From the NCBI RefSeq assembly GCF_001904745.1, contig NZ_MRCD01000030.1, positions 22,491 through 86,490 on the forward strand: a stretch of 64,000 nucleotides of DNA, in the 5' to 3' direction. The number at the start of each line of letters is the position of its first letter. Positions within the stretch are counted from its first letter, which is position 1. A program made the translations under genes and the position numbers. This DNA comes from Calothrix sp. HK-06. GTDB lineage: Bacteria > Cyanobacteriota > Cyanobacteriia > Cyanobacteriales > Nostocaceae. Positions 52,121 to 61,267 of this stretch are shown here, piece after piece. Under the pieces are notes generated by a model. That model ran no database searches. It was not told the DNA's origin and worked only from the letters and a program-made list of their open reading frames with translations.

Positions 52121-52288
52121 TGTGTTATTAAACTGTTTGAAGTTTTTTGGTACGTCCTGTTTTTTGGCTCTTTTCTGCGCCCGTTCAAATAAACAAACGT
52201 CAAATCCACGGCTTTTAAGTAATATGGTCAGATACAAACCAGTAGTACCACCACCGACTATTCCAATTTTTGTTTGCGTTGAAATCAT
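52106..52288 (-). pseudogene. N-terminal fragment of an FAD-dependent oxidoreductase
   Basis: Codons IGIVGGGTTGLYLTILLKSR and GFDVCLFERAQK form a Rossmann dinucleotide-binding start, as in geranylgeranyl-reductase/monooxygenase-like flavoproteins. The frame then ends in the tandem repeat block. Only about 40 codons survive. Confidence 0.72.
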
Positions 52289-52533
52289 ATAAATATTACT
52301 ATTACTGCTTCAAAGATAAGCTCATCTACACTAATAAGCAGCTCAGGGTATTTATATTCATTGTTTTGAATTACCTGAGTTTGCTCTTGGTTGCCACGAA
52401 AACTTCTCAAACTTTCAAAATATTCAAACATTTTGCCTTGAGGTGAATACTTTGTGCAAACACCTTGCCAGTCCTGCAAATGGTGTGCAAAAAAATTATT
52501 CCAGTTTTTCTCTCGTAAATCTGTAATAATCAT
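52285..52533 (-). pseudogene. DUF3598 N-terminal fragment
   Basis: [40 protein letters not shown] and SLRSFRGNQEQTQVIQNN are the opening of a cyanobacterial DUF3598 protein. The remaining three quarters are missing and the frame ends in a short hydrophobic tail. It overlaps the start of the flavoprotein fragment by 4 bp, suggesting a former operon, now decayed. Confidence 0.72.
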
Positions 52534-52558
52534 GTTTAAACATCGAAATTTGTTAAAA

Positions 52559-53002
52559 ATGTTAACAGTTATCCGGCGCCAACCACCGAACCCAGATGCG
52601 GTAGTAACTCTAACACTAGCGCTGACAGCAGAAGAACGTACTCGTAGTCGTCACCGTTTTGAGACAGAAGATGGTAAAACTGTGTTTTTACGTTTACCGC
52701 GTGGGACTGTGTTACACGATGGTGATATTCTACTTGATGAAACTTCTGAAATCAGAGTCAGAATTGTTGCGAAATCTGAAGCTGTTATTACAGTTACGGC
52801 ACATCATGAGATAGATTTACTGCGCGCTGCTTATCATTTAGGTAATCGTCATGTGCCTGTTGAAATTACACCTCAGTATTTACGATTGGCACCTGATAGT
52901 GTTTTACAATCAATGCTTGAACACTTGGGATTACACGTAAAATCTGAAATCTCAACATTTTATCCAGAAACTGGTGCTTATGGACACCATCATCACGAAT
53001 AA
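52559..53002 (+). CDS. ureE: Urease accessory protein UreE (nickel metallochaperone)
   Basis: 147 aa. UreE N-domain ([37 protein letters not shown]) and metal-binding C-domain ([26 protein letters not shown]) ending in the His-rich tail GAYGHHHHE. It delivers nickel to apo-urease. ATG 52559 begins the family N-terminus. Its 3' end overlaps ureF by 23 bp. Confidence 0.93.
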   Translation: MLTVIRRQPPNPDAVVTLTLALTAEERTRSRHRFETEDGKTVFLRLPRGTVLHDGDILLDETSEIRVRIVAKSEAVITVTAHHEIDLLRAAYHLGNRHVPVEITPQYLRLAPDSVLQSMLEHLGLHVKSEISTFYPETGAYGHHHHE

Positions 53003-53666
53003 TAATCTTCTTTGGTTGTTACAGCTTGCTAGTCCTGCTTTACCTGTTGGTGCATATAGTTATTCGGAAGGTTTGGAGACGTTGGTAGAACATGGTGTGA
53101 TTTTATCTCATGATACTCTTATGCACTGGCTAACATCTGAATTAAAGTATGGCGCCATTCGTTTAGAAGCAGCAGTAATAGTACGAGTATATCAAGCATT
53201 GCAAAATCAGGACTTTGAAGCATTGACACGCTGGAATATGTGGCTAACAGCAGTGCGAGAAACTGAAGAGTTACGCAATAGTAGTTTGCAGATGGGACGG
53301 TCCTTAATTCAATTACTCGAAAAGCTTCAGCCAGATATTAAAATAATTAGTGATAAAGTTGGCGCCAGATGTAATTATGCGGTAGCGTTTGGTATTGCCA
53401 CAGCATATTGGCACGTGGATATGAAAGCAGCGTTACTTGGATATTTGCATAGCTGGGTGAGTAACTTGGTAACCGCTGGGGTTAAACTAATTCCTTTAGG
53501 ACAAACTACAGGTCAGCAACTATTATTAAATTTACAACTATTTTTAACGAGTGCGGTTGAGGAAGTATTAAAGTTAGAAGACGATGACTTGAGTTGTTGC
53601 AGTTGGGGTGTATCCCTGGCTAGTATGCAGCATGAGACATTATATACAAGATTATTTAGAAGTTAG
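52980..53666 (+). CDS. ureF: Urease accessory protein UreF
   Basis: 228 aa all-helical protein. [24 protein letters not shown] is the family hallmark (read as [16 protein letters not shown]), then [20 protein letters not shown] and [11 protein letters not shown] and [13 protein letters not shown]. With UreG and UreD/H it activates urease, coupling GTP hydrolysis to nickel insertion. ATG 52980 lies within the end of ureE. Confidence 0.93.
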   Translation: MDTIITNNNLLWLLQLASPALPVGAYSYSEGLETLVEHGVILSHDTLMHWLTSELKYGAIRLEAAVIVRVYQALQNQDFEALTRWNMWLTAVRETEELRNSSLQMGRSLIQLLEKLQPDIKIISDKVGARCNYAVAFGIATAYWHVDMKAALLGYLHSWVSNLVTAGVKLIPLGQTTGQQLLLNLQLFLTSAVEEVLKLEDDDLSCCSWGVSLASMQHETLYTRLFRS

Positions 53667-53678
53667 ATTATTATAATT

Positions 53679-54275
53679 ATGACTTTTAGAGTTGGGGTTG
53701 CAGGGCCAGTTGGTTCAGGAAAAACCGCGTTAGTCGATGCGTTGTGTAAGGCAATGCGCGACGAGTATAATTTAGCTGTGGTTACAAACGATATATATAC
53801 TCAGGAAGACGCGCAGTTTTTAGTTCGGTCGCAAGCACTCGCAAAAGATCGTATTTTAGGTGTTGAAACTGGTGGATGTCCTCATACTGCTATTCGCGAA
53901 GATGCTTCGATGAATTTAGCTGCTATTGAACAGTTAGAAACACGCTTTGCTAATTTAGATTTAGTCTTTTTAGAAAGCGGTGGAGATAATTTAGCAGCAA
54001 CTTTTAGTCCGGAATTAGTCGATTTAACTATTTATGTCATTGACGTTGCCGCTGGTGATAAAATTCCCCGCAAAGGTGGCCCAGGTATTACTAAGTCGGA
54101 TTTACTGGTAATTAATAAAATAGATTTGGCACCTTATGTTGGCGCCGATTTAAGTGTGATGGAACGCGATGCTAAGAAAATGCGTGGTGATAAACCTTTT
54201 GTTTTTACAAATTTGAAAATTCAAGATGGGTTGAGTAATGTAATTAAGTTTGTGTCGTTGTATGTTGGGGGGTGA
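53679..54275 (+). CDS. ureG: Urease accessory GTPase UreG
   Basis: 198 aa SIMIBI-class GTPase with P-loop [20 protein letters not shown] (about 5-24), the nickel/zinc motif [15 protein letters not shown] (about 67-81, CPH), GTP motif [16 protein letters not shown] and [13 protein letters not shown]. It is the energy source in urease nickel insertion. 12 bp after ureF. No ureABC or ureD is present in the window. Confidence 0.95.
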   Translation: MTFRVGVAGPVGSGKTALVDALCKAMRDEYNLAVVTNDIYTQEDAQFLVRSQALAKDRILGVETGGCPHTAIREDASMNLAAIEQLETRFANLDLVFLESGGDNLAATFSPELVDLTIYVIDVAAGDKIPRKGGPGITKSDLLVINKIDLAPYVGADLSVMERDAKKMRGDKPFVFTNLKIQDGLSNVIKFVSLYVGG

Positions 54276-54468
54276 GGGGACGAGCAAGGATGCCCATCCA
54301 AGAAGAGTTATCAAAGAATTTAGGTTGGGTGGAGGCTCTGCGGAACCCAACATACGTTTTTATTTTAGCTATTTAAAATTTACTTATATTTTAGCTTGTT
54401 TATGACGGCGCCTATTAAAATAGATATAACTACCGACAGACTTGCAGCTAGGGGTATATATTTTCTAT

Positions 54469-54656
54469 ACAACGCCTTTGCAAGAAGAAACTCAAGAAAT
54501 ACTCAAATGGTTGAATAATAATCGACGGATGCTACTAGATTTGTACAAAAATCAGTACATAGTCTATAATGCTAACGGTATCATTGCTCAAGCGCGAACA
54601 TTTGCGAGAAGTTTTAAATATAGTAGAAGCTTCAGGACATAAGTTTGTTATTTATT
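54469..54656 (+). pseudogene. Frameshifted duplicate of the DUF5678 N-terminal domain
   Basis: QEETQEILKWLNNNRRMLLD, LYKNQYIVYNANGIIAQ and, one frame over, HLREVLNIVEASGHKFVIYF match the first 70 residues of the intact gene at 55018 almost line for line. A single-base shift around 54595 breaks the frame and the protease half is absent. Confidence 0.82.
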
Positions 54657-54788
54657 TTCAAGTCTTGGAAGTAAGGAAGGCCAAGGTGAGCGGGAAAAAA
54701 CCACCCAGAGGTAATGGAAGACGATTAAGTATGGCAGCTTTTATAGTTATATATCCTCGCCGAAAACAACTTAAGCAACGCGCTTGGT

Positions 54789-54968
54789 GTAGTTTCTCTG
54801 TGGGCTGTGCGAGATGTCGAAACTTCTAAACTGATGAAATATTTCAACCAAACTCTTCAAGACAATCCTGACAAAGCTTCTGCTTTACGTCAAGCAATGC
54901 TAATGACAATGAAGGAGAAACCCGAACTATTGTACTGGGCTGCCTTTACTTTAATTGGCGAGTCGTAA
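54789..54968 (+). pseudogene. C-terminal fragment of a CHAT-domain (caspase-like) protein
   Basis: 60 codons read VVSLWAVRDVETSKLMKYF, NPDKASALRQAMLMTMKEKP and LYWAAFTLIGES-stop. These match the end of a CHAT peptidase domain (SLWxVxDxxT, ALRxAMLxTMxxxP, WAAFxLIG). The catalytic His and Cys regions are missing. It lies between the broken DUF5678 duplicate and the intact DUF5678-protease gene. Confidence 0.78.
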
Positions 54969-55017
54969 AATAGATATAAATATAGCAATAATAGAAGTAC
55001 ACCTGGGATATATCTGT

Positions 55018-55638
55018 ATGAATACAACACATTCGCAAGAAGAAACTCAAGAAATACTCACATGGTTAAATAGGAACCGACGGATGTTACTAGACTTATA
55101 CAAAAATCAGTACATTGCCTATAACGCTAACGGTATCATTGCCCATAGTAAAAATTTGCGAGAAGCTTTAGATATAGCGGAGGCTTCAGGACAAAAGTTT
55201 GTTGTTTATTTTGTTCCTCGTTCTACAGGTTCAGTTAAAATACTACCAATTCGCTTTCGTGCATTAGTGCGTCATGACTGGGAGCCAAATTATGAAGTAC
55301 GACTCCAACATGGTGATAAAGTAATAAATGCTGTCATGTTAGTAGATAGTGGCGCCGAACTTAGTTTAATCCCGTTTAAAACAGGCGAAGAGTTAGGATA
55401 TGCTTTGGCTGATTCTGAGTCTAAACTAGTTGCAGAAACTATTGGTGGAAACGTGGAGTATGTTATGCGCGATATTGAAATGACTATCAATGAGAAAAAA
55501 TTTATTGCACCTGTAGCATGGTTACAAACTGATACAGGTGCTGCTCAACTATTACTCGGTCGTGAGGTTGTATTTGATAAATTCAATATCGAATTTCGCC
55601 AATCAGAAGAAAAAATTATATTCCATGCTGTAGAATAG
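55018..55638 (+). CDS. DUF5678 + retropepsin-like aspartic protease
   Basis: 206 aa. Residues 5-65 form a DUF5678 module (LYKNQYIAYNANGIIAHSKN, then EALDIAEASGQKFVVYFV). Residues 80-205 form a retropepsin-like domain with the active-site VDSGAELSLIPF and a flap/second-half region GGNVEYVMRDIEMTI, ending LLGREVVFDKFNIEF. As in other bacterial single-lobe pepsins it must dimerise. A target is unknown. ATG 55018 starts the module. An upstream duplicate of the first module is broken by a frameshift. Confidence 0.84.
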   Translation: MNTTHSQEETQEILTWLNRNRRMLLDLYKNQYIAYNANGIIAHSKNLREALDIAEASGQKFVVYFVPRSTGSVKILPIRFRALVRHDWEPNYEVRLQHGDKVINAVMLVDSGAELSLIPFKTGEELGYALADSESKLVAETIGGNVEYVMRDIEMTINEKKFIAPVAWLQTDTGAAQLLLGREVVFDKFNIEFRQSEEKIIFHAVE

Positions 55639-55656
55639 GCGCCTTGAGCGTAAAAA

Positions 55657-55899
55657 TCAATGTGGTTCAAGTTTACCAATCCCTATTTCTCTTAATTTTT
55701 TCCGTATATCCTCAAGGTTTTCACCGCAGTAATAATATTTTTTATCCGCGATATCGGCTAAATAGTAACCGGGCTTACCATCGTTGATTTGCAGTAATTT
55801 TGCAGCCACGTTCACTAAAGAAGTGCCATACATAGAAAAAGTGTCTTCTGTAGAGAGGTCGGGTAAATTTAGAGGGTTCCAAAAAACCTCACCATGCAC
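55657..55899 (-). CDS. Small cyanobacterial hypothetical protein
   Basis: 80 aa: DTFSMYGTSLVNVAAKLLQ, DGKPGYYLADIADKKYYYCG and LEDIRKKLREIGIGKLEP. The Y-rich YYLADxxxKKYYYCG block looks like a compact alpha/beta domain seen in other cyanobacterial hypotheticals. No function is known to me. A convincing ribosome site is not visible, and the region upstream (55900-56060) contains repeat sequence, so the true 5' end could be altered. Confidence 0.5.
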   Translation of the reverse strand: MHGEVFWNPLNLPDLSTEDTFSMYGTSLVNVAAKLLQINDGKPGYYLADIADKKYYYCGENLEDIRKKLREIGIGKLEPH

Positions 55900-56125
55900 A
55901 AATTCTCAGTTTTCACGTTTCTTTACCAAGAAGATGTGTGCAGGCGTAATAAAACAACTATCAATATTTGACATATTATACAAAAAAATATTTTTTAATT
56001 TTGAGATTTTTGGCTGCGTTCACAATGATACTTGAGATTCTTCGCTTCGCTCAGAATGACATTTAGGCTTGTTGATAACGGCGCCTACGCATGTCAGAAT
56101 AGACACAGAATTATTTATTATTAAA

Positions 56126-57088
56126 ATGGTTTGTCATATATTAAAGGCTACAAAGGAAACGGTGCATCTAGGTGGTTTCTCGCATTTACTACCACCCGCG
56201 CTGACGATTGATTCGGGTGATATTGTGGAAGTTGAGACTTATAGTGGGTTTTATGTGTATGATAAGGCGCCACCAGCGTTTGTGACTCCTGAATTTGTTG
56301 ATATTTGTCAAAATTTGGCACCTGAACGTAAGGTTGAGAAAGGGCCACATTTGTTGACTGGGCCTATTTATGTTAATGGTGCAGAACCTAGTGATGTGTT
56401 AGAAGTGGAGTTGCAATCTATTTCTCCACGTTTACCTGTTGGTTTTAATGCTATTCGCAGTGGTTGGGGTGCCTTGCCACAAAAGTTTACACAACCTGCT
56501 CTGCGATTTATTGATTTGGATTTAGATAATAATGTAGCGGAGTTTCCGAAGGGGTCAGGTATTAAAATACCTCTGGCGCCTTTTTTTGGTATTTTGGGTG
56601 TGGCAACGGCTGATGAACACCGTTCTTCTATACCACCTGGATATTATGGTGGTAATATCGATAATCGTGAACTTCAAGCTGGCACCCGAATATTTTTACC
56701 TGTGTTTGTACCTGGTGCTTTATTCTCGATAGGTGATGGTCATTCTGCACAGGGTGATGGGGAAGTTAATGTCACGGCGATTGAAACTTCGATGAATGGT
56801 ACTATTAAGCTAAAAGTTCGTAAAGATTTGCATTTATCGGCGCCAATCGCTGATACGCCAACTGATATTATAACGATGGGTTTCGGGAGTACCCTTGATG
56901 AAGCTTTGGAAAATGCTGTCTCAAGTATGATTGATTTTCTAGAACGCTTTGTTGGTATATCAGCCGAAGATGCTTATGTACTGTGTAGCTTGGCTGTAAA
57001 TTTTCGCATTAGTCAAGTGGTAAATAGTCCACAAAAGGGTGTACATGGGATGCTGCCTAAGTCTATTTTGCCGAAGAATGTATTGTAA
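56126..57088 (+). CDS. Acetamidase/formamidase family amidohydrolase
   Basis: 320 aa FmdA/AmdA-family enzyme. Motifs: SGDIVEVETYSGF, GPHLLTGPIYVNGAEPSDVL (about 91-110), LPQKFTQPALRFIDLD, GILGVATADEHRSSIPPGYYGGNIDNRELQAG (read as PPGYYGGNIDNRELQAG), VPGALFSIGDGHSAQGDGEV (metal-binding DGH and GDGE) and GISAEDAYVLCSLAVNFRIS. It hydrolyses small amides such as formamide or acetamide to ammonia and acid. Located beside ureEFG, it fits nitrogen scavenging. ATG 56126 chosen at the domain start. Confidence 0.9.
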   Translation: MVCHILKATKETVHLGGFSHLLPPALTIDSGDIVEVETYSGFYVYDKAPPAFVTPEFVDICQNLAPERKVEKGPHLLTGPIYVNGAEPSDVLEVELQSISPRLPVGFNAIRSGWGALPQKFTQPALRFIDLDLDNNVAEFPKGSGIKIPLAPFFGILGVATADEHRSSIPPGYYGGNIDNRELQAGTRIFLPVFVPGALFSIGDGHSAQGDGEVNVTAIETSMNGTIKLKVRKDLHLSAPIADTPTDIITMGFGSTLDEALENAVSSMIDFLERFVGISAEDAYVLCSLAVNFRISQVVNSPQKGVHGMLPKSILPKNVL

Positions 57089-57120
57089 GCTTGAATCTTG
57101 GACTTCCCTACGCTCAATAT

Positions 57121-57897
57121 ATGGATACATCAAAATTAATATTACTAGCTGTCGGTGGTTTAGTATCTGGAATCCTTGCTGGATTTTTAGGTATTGGTGG
57201 CGGTACTGTTTTGGTGCCGTTACAAGTAGCGTTAGGATATACGCCGCTTCAAGCTGTTGCTACTAGCAGTTTTTCTATAGTTATTACCTCTATTTCTGGA
57301 AGCATCCAAAATTGGCGTATGGGCTATTTAAGTTTTAAGCGAGTTATATATTTAGGATTGCCTGCGGTTATTACTGCACAATTAGGAGCAGAACTTGCTA
57401 CTCGTATCCCTTCATATGTTTTATTAGTAGCGTTTGCATTGCTACTTTTATTAAATATATATTTAGTACAATTACGTAAACGACTTTCTAATAGTGAAGC
57501 CGAAAAGGGTAATAACTTCAACCCAGTTCTGGCAAGACTTTTTACAGGTGGTGCCGCTGGAGTACTGGCTGGATTATTTGGTGTTGGTGGTGGTGTAATT
57601 ATGGTACCACTGCAAATTTTGTTACTAGGTGAAACAATTAAAGTCGCAATTCAAACAAGTTTAGGCGTGATAATGATTACCGCTATTTCTGCCACTATTG
57701 GACATGCAGCGAAAGGTAATATTTCGTGGACAGAAGGATTGATATTAGGGATAGGTGGATTGATAGGCGCCCAAATTAGTACTCGTTTTTTACCGAAGTT
57801 ACCCGACCATATCGTCAGTTTAGCATTTCGGACACTACTAGGTGTTTTATCTATATATATATTCTGGCAAGCTTGGCAAGCATTTTCACGTATGTAA
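57121..57897 (+). CDS. TauE/SafE-family membrane exporter
   Basis: 258 aa with about eight membrane helices in two homologous halves. Each half begins with the family motif: GILAGFLGIGGGTVLVPLQV (about 12-31) and GVLAGLFGVGGGVIMVPLQI (about 147-166). Members export small organic acids or sulfonates, or import sulfite. ATG 57121 starts the first helix; it follows the acetamidase by 32 bp, likely co-transcribed, perhaps exporting the acid product. Confidence 0.9.
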   Translation: MDTSKLILLAVGGLVSGILAGFLGIGGGTVLVPLQVALGYTPLQAVATSSFSIVITSISGSIQNWRMGYLSFKRVIYLGLPAVITAQLGAELATRIPSYVLLVAFALLLLLNIYLVQLRKRLSNSEAEKGNNFNPVLARLFTGGAAGVLAGLFGVGGGVIMVPLQILLLGETIKVAIQTSLGVIMITAISATIGHAAKGNISWTEGLILGIGGLIGAQISTRFLPKLPDHIVSLAFRTLLGVLSIYIFWQAWQAFSRM

Positions 57898-57960
57898 AGG
57901 TGATTGCAGACGATAAAAGCTACAATCAAGCAAAAAATATAACGTTTTTTGCTTATTCAT

Positions 57961-59091
57961 ATGGAACGTCGAAAGTTTATTCAATATATAACTTTAACGG
58001 GTGCTGGAATGACGTTGACTAGTTGTCGAGGTAGAAAGAGTACTCCTGCCATTAAACCGACAGTTCAAGCTTCACCAGTTTCTCTTAATCAACCCTTAAA
58101 GGTTGGATTTGTTTATCCTGAACCAGTAGGGGATATGGGGTGGACTTACGCACATGATTTAGGACGTAGAGAAATGGAGGCAAATCTCAAAGAGAAAGTT
58201 AAAACGACTTTTATTGAAAACGTTAATGATGGTGCAGATGCTGAAAAGGTGATTCGACAACTAGCGCTTGACGGCCATGAGTTGATTTTTACAACTTCGT
58301 CTGATTATATGAACCCCACTATTAAGGTTGCCAGAGATTTTCCTCAAGTTGCTTTTGAACACTGCACTGGGAATCAACGCGCAGCAAATGTTGGTACATA
58401 TATAGGTCGCTTTGAAGAATCGCGATATTTAACTGGCATGATTGCTGGTAAAATGACCAAATCTAATATTATTGGTTTTATTGGCGCCTCTCCAACACCA
58501 GAGGTAATTCGAGGAATTGGTGCATTTACCCTAGGTGCAAGATTAACAAACCCAAAAGCCAAAGTTCGGGTAGCGTGGGTAAATACTTTATACGACCCAA
58601 CAAAAGAACGTGAAGTTGCTATCTCTTTGGTAAACTCAGGCGCCGATATCTTAGCACAACATACCGACTCAGCGGCAATACTTCAATTTGCTGAAGAAAA
58701 AGGAATTTATGCATTTGGCTACAATACCGACATGAGTAAGTTTGCACCAAAAGCGCATTTAGCATCAGCAATTAGTCAATGGGGTAAATTTTACACAGAG
58801 AAAGCGCAAGCTGTAATTGATAAAACATGGAAACCAGAGAATATTTGGTACGGTATTGCACAAGAAATGGTTGATATATCACCAATGAACGCAGTAATTT
58901 CTCCAGATATACAAAGTTTAGTTAATCAAAAACGCGATGAAATAATTCAAGGAACTGCCCATCCCTTCGAGGGCCCAGTTAAAGACCAAAAGGGAGTCGT
59001 GCGAGTTCCAATAGGAAAAATACTTGATGATAAGGCACAATTAGCAATGGACTGGTATGTCGAAGGTGTCGAAGGAACCATACCTAAATAA
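57961..59091 (+). CDS. BMP-family substrate-binding lipoprotein
   Basis: 376 aa. A signal peptide with lipobox (LTSC, about residue 22) precedes a BMP/PnrA-like periplasmic binding domain: KVGFVYPEPVGDMGWTYAHD (about 49-68), VIRQLALDGHELIFTTSSDY, GNQRAANVGTYIGRFEESRY, LTGMIAGKMTKSNIIGFIGA and GADILAQHTDSAAILQFAEE. BMP proteins bind purine nucleosides or related ligands. It closes the acetamidase/TauE group, 63 bp later. No permease genes adjoin, so its ABC partners lie elsewhere. Confidence 0.9.
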   Translation: MERRKFIQYITLTGAGMTLTSCRGRKSTPAIKPTVQASPVSLNQPLKVGFVYPEPVGDMGWTYAHDLGRREMEANLKEKVKTTFIENVNDGADAEKVIRQLALDGHELIFTTSSDYMNPTIKVARDFPQVAFEHCTGNQRAANVGTYIGRFEESRYLTGMIAGKMTKSNIIGFIGASPTPEVIRGIGAFTLGARLTNPKAKVRVAWVNTLYDPTKEREVAISLVNSGADILAQHTDSAAILQFAEEKGIYAFGYNTDMSKFAPKAHLASAISQWGKFYTEKAQAVIDKTWKPENIWYGIAQEMVDISPMNAVISPDIQSLVNQKRDEIIQGTAHPFEGPVKDQKGVVRVPIGKILDDKAQLAMDWYVEGVEGTIPK

Positions 59092-59248
59092 CTTTTGGCT
59101 TTTATATTTTCAAACTACTTTTATTTAATATGACTAAATCTATTCCTGTTGCTACACCTCCAATAACTACAAGGCGCCGTAGTCACACAAGTGCTATGAA
59201 TGATGATATGCTAGGATACCTTGAACATTTAATAGTCAACACAAAGAT

Positions 59249-59458
59249 AATCTTCACAAATTTGCCTATCTTCCTTTTTCCGGAGGACCTCGCATTTGTA
59301 TAGGTAATGCGTTTGCCACTATGCAAATGCGAATTAATATAGCTATGATTTTACAACGCTTTAAATTAACATTACTTTCTGATTATCAATTGCAACCAAT
59401 ATTTAATTTTAACACCCGCCCTAAAAATGGCTTACCCATGCTCACACATGCACGGTAG
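59249..59458 (+). pseudogene. Cytochrome P450 C-terminal fragment
   Basis: The 69-codon frame NLHKFAYLPFSGGPRICIGN, AFATMQMRINIAMILQRFKL and TRPKNGLPMLTHAR-stop contains the heme-ligand loop FSGGPRICIGNAFA (FxxGxRxCxG, Cys at about codon 17). The upstream three quarters of the enzyme are missing; scattered short matches before 59249 are out of frame. Dead gene. Confidence 0.85.
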
Positions 59459-59659
59459 GGTATAAATTAGCATTAATCAGCTAAAGAAAGCTTAACAATT
59501 CTTAGTTAATGAAAACTTCAGATATACAAAGGGTTGGAGGCAGCAAATAAGCGTAAATACTTATAAAAAATTAGCCGTTTTGTAAAGGTTAATTGCCATC
59601 TGTTGTCAAAGTTACTTTTTTAGGTACAAACTAGAACTATATATACAGGCAATTATTCT

Positions 59660-60157
59660 ATGAATGCTATTTCTAACGTTGAATTCAAACGCCCAGTTTG
59701 GCACACAATGTTGACTTTAACTCTAGGTTTCTGGTTAAGTGCTAGTTTGCTTATCGACTGGGTAATTATGCCTAGCATGTACTTTTCTGGGATGATGAAC
59801 CTAGATAGTTTTGCTTCCGCAGGTTATTCAATTTTTTGGAATTTTAACCGCATTGAATTATTATCTGCTGGTGCAGTTCTAACTAGCATTCTCGCTTTAT
59901 CCAAAACTCAACTACGTTGGCATGGTGGTGTAGCTGCTTTAGCTGTCACACTCTTCAGTATATCCCTAGCATTTACATATTTCTTAACACCACAAATGTG
60001 CGCCACAGGGATAGATTTAAACTTATTTGACTCAGTGTCTGAAGTTCCAGCATCAATGAATATGCTACACGGCTTATACTGGAGTTTTGAAGTATTTAAA
60101 TTGACAGCACTTGGCTTGATATTCGGATGGTGCTGGCGCCAAAAAGGTCTAATCTAA
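59660..60157 (+). CDS. Four-helix membrane protein of unknown function
   Basis: 165 aa with about four membrane helices (MLTLTLGFWLSASLLIDWVI, IELLSAGAVLTSILALS, GGVAALAVTLFSISLAFTYF and SFEVFKLTALGLIFGWCW). It resembles DUF4149-type proteins (WxxSxLLxxWVIxPxM). The function is unknown. Single gene, followed by a palindrome that may terminate it. Confidence 0.75.
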   Translation: MNAISNVEFKRPVWHTMLTLTLGFWLSASLLIDWVIMPSMYFSGMMNLDSFASAGYSIFWNFNRIELLSAGAVLTSILALSKTQLRWHGGVAALAVTLFSISLAFTYFLTPQMCATGIDLNLFDSVSEVPASMNMLHGLYWSFEVFKLTALGLIFGWCWRQKGLI

Positions 60158-60183
60158 AATTTAAAATCACAACGACATTTATG

Positions 60184-60209
60184 TAGAGACTGTACATGTA
60201 CAGTCTCTA
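60184..60209. repeat. 26-bp perfect palindrome TAGAGACTGTACA
   Basis: TAGAGACTGTACA followed by its exact reverse complement, 27 bp after the stop codon. The next bases TTGTTAT make a weak terminator possible. It is a variant of the GTAGAGACG palindromes common in cyanobacteria. Confidence 0.8.
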
Positions 60210-60239
60210 TTGTTATATTAGCTAGCTAAATTTTAATCA

Positions 60240-60539
60240 ATGCACGTTATCAGCTGTACAAAATTACGAAACTTTTGTAAAAAACACGCAGATAGCTGTG
60301 AAGCCCTAGATGACTGCTATAAAATAGCAAGTAAAGCAGATTAGGGAGATTTATTAGAAGTCCAAACTGCTTATAATCAAGCAGAAGCCGTAGGTAACTT
60401 TACAGTTTTTAATATAAAAGCCAATAAATATCGATTAATTGTTAGCATTAACTATGAAAACCAGGTTATCTACGTAAAATATGTCTTAACTCACGCTGAA
60501 TATAACAAGGACAACTGGAAAAATGACCCTTACTATTGA
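60240..60539 (+). pseudogene. higB: HigB-type mRNA interferase toxin with amber codon
   Basis: From ATG 60240: MHVISCTKLRNFCKKHADSC, then DDCYKIASKAD, an in-frame TAG at 60342-60344, then GDLLEVQTAYNQAEAVGN, KANKYRLIVSINYENQVIYV and LTHAEYNKDNWKNDPYY with TGA at 60537. The rest of the frame is intact and length (99 aa) is right for HigB. The TAG most simply replaces the conserved Trp codon TGG, killing the toxin. It overlaps the antitoxin start by 17 bp. Confidence 0.9.
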
Positions 60540-60927
60540 CTCAGTAGTTTACAGTCAGTTACTATCCCAGTATGAACCTCGAATAATAAAGAGCGAACAA
60601 GAAAATGAAGAGTTTCTGGAGATTGTAGAGGAACTGCTATCACGTAAGCATCTTAGCCCAGAAGAAAAGACCCTGCTAGAGTTACTTGTAAAATTAATTG
60701 AAGATTTTGAAGATAAAAATTATCAGTTAAACTGTTCTACACCATGCTCTCGGTTAATTCATTTGATGGAAGCACAAAATGTGACAGAGGTTGCCCTAGT
60801 AGATATATTTGGTTCATCTGAAAATGCCAATAAAGTACTTAGTGGTGATTTGCAAATTAATTTACAACAAGCTTTAGCTTTAGGGAAAATGCTCCACGTA
60901 GACTATAGCTTGTTTATAGATGAGTAG
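60523..60927 (+). CDS. higA: HigA-type antitoxin of the inactivated HigB
   Basis: 134 aa. An N-terminal helical part (SQLLSQYEPRIIKSEQENEE, FLEIVEELLSRKHLSPEEKT) wraps the toxin in related complexes. The C-terminal helix-turn-helix (LIHLMEAQNVTEVALVDIFG, ANKVLSGDLQINLQQALALG) binds DNA. It is intact, although its toxin has an amber codon. It may persist as a regulator. Confidence 0.88.
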   Translation: MTLTIDSVVYSQLLSQYEPRIIKSEQENEEFLEIVEELLSRKHLSPEEKTLLELLVKLIEDFEDKNYQLNCSTPCSRLIHLMEAQNVTEVALVDIFGSSENANKVLSGDLQINLQQALALGKMLHVDYSLFIDE

Positions 60928-60936
60928 AGTATTTAT

Positions 60937-61245
60937 TTAAATCGCTGTTTCTTCTTCTGCACCATCAGCTTCTTCGTTATTGAAGAAAAGTAGACGTACT
61001 GCGAGAATTGCAAACCCAACTGCTGCAATACCTTTGAGTAATCTTGTTGGTAATAATTCTGCTACTGCACCTCCTGCCAAGGCACCTAGTAAACTAGTTA
61101 ATAACAATGCAGCAGCGCTACCAAAAAATACGGCACGTGGATATTGGCAACGTCCTGACAGCGCAATTGCTGCTAGCTGACTTTTGTCGCCTAACTCTGA
61201 TAAAAATACTGTTATAAAGCTTATTCCTAAAAGATGCCAGTTCAT
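60937..61245 (-). CDS. TMEM165/GDT1-family half-protein (second gene)
   Basis: 102 aa, three membrane helices, with the signature ExGDK(S/T)Q: FLSELGDKSQLAAIALS (about 14-30), then AVFFGSAAALLLTSLLGALA. It is half of a typical GDT1/UPF0016 cation transporter; two such halves form the complete six-helix protein. The partner lies 22 bp upstream. Cyanobacterial GDT1 proteins export manganese or calcium. The acidic tail NNEEADGAEEE is unusual but plausible. Confidence 0.87.
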   Translation of the reverse strand: MNWHLLGISFITVFLSELGDKSQLAAIALSGRCQYPRAVFFGSAAALLLTSLLGALAGGAVAELLPTRLLKGIAAVGFAILAVRLLFFNNEEADGAEEETAI

Positions 61246-61267
61246 AATTTATTAAGTAAGGGGTAAG

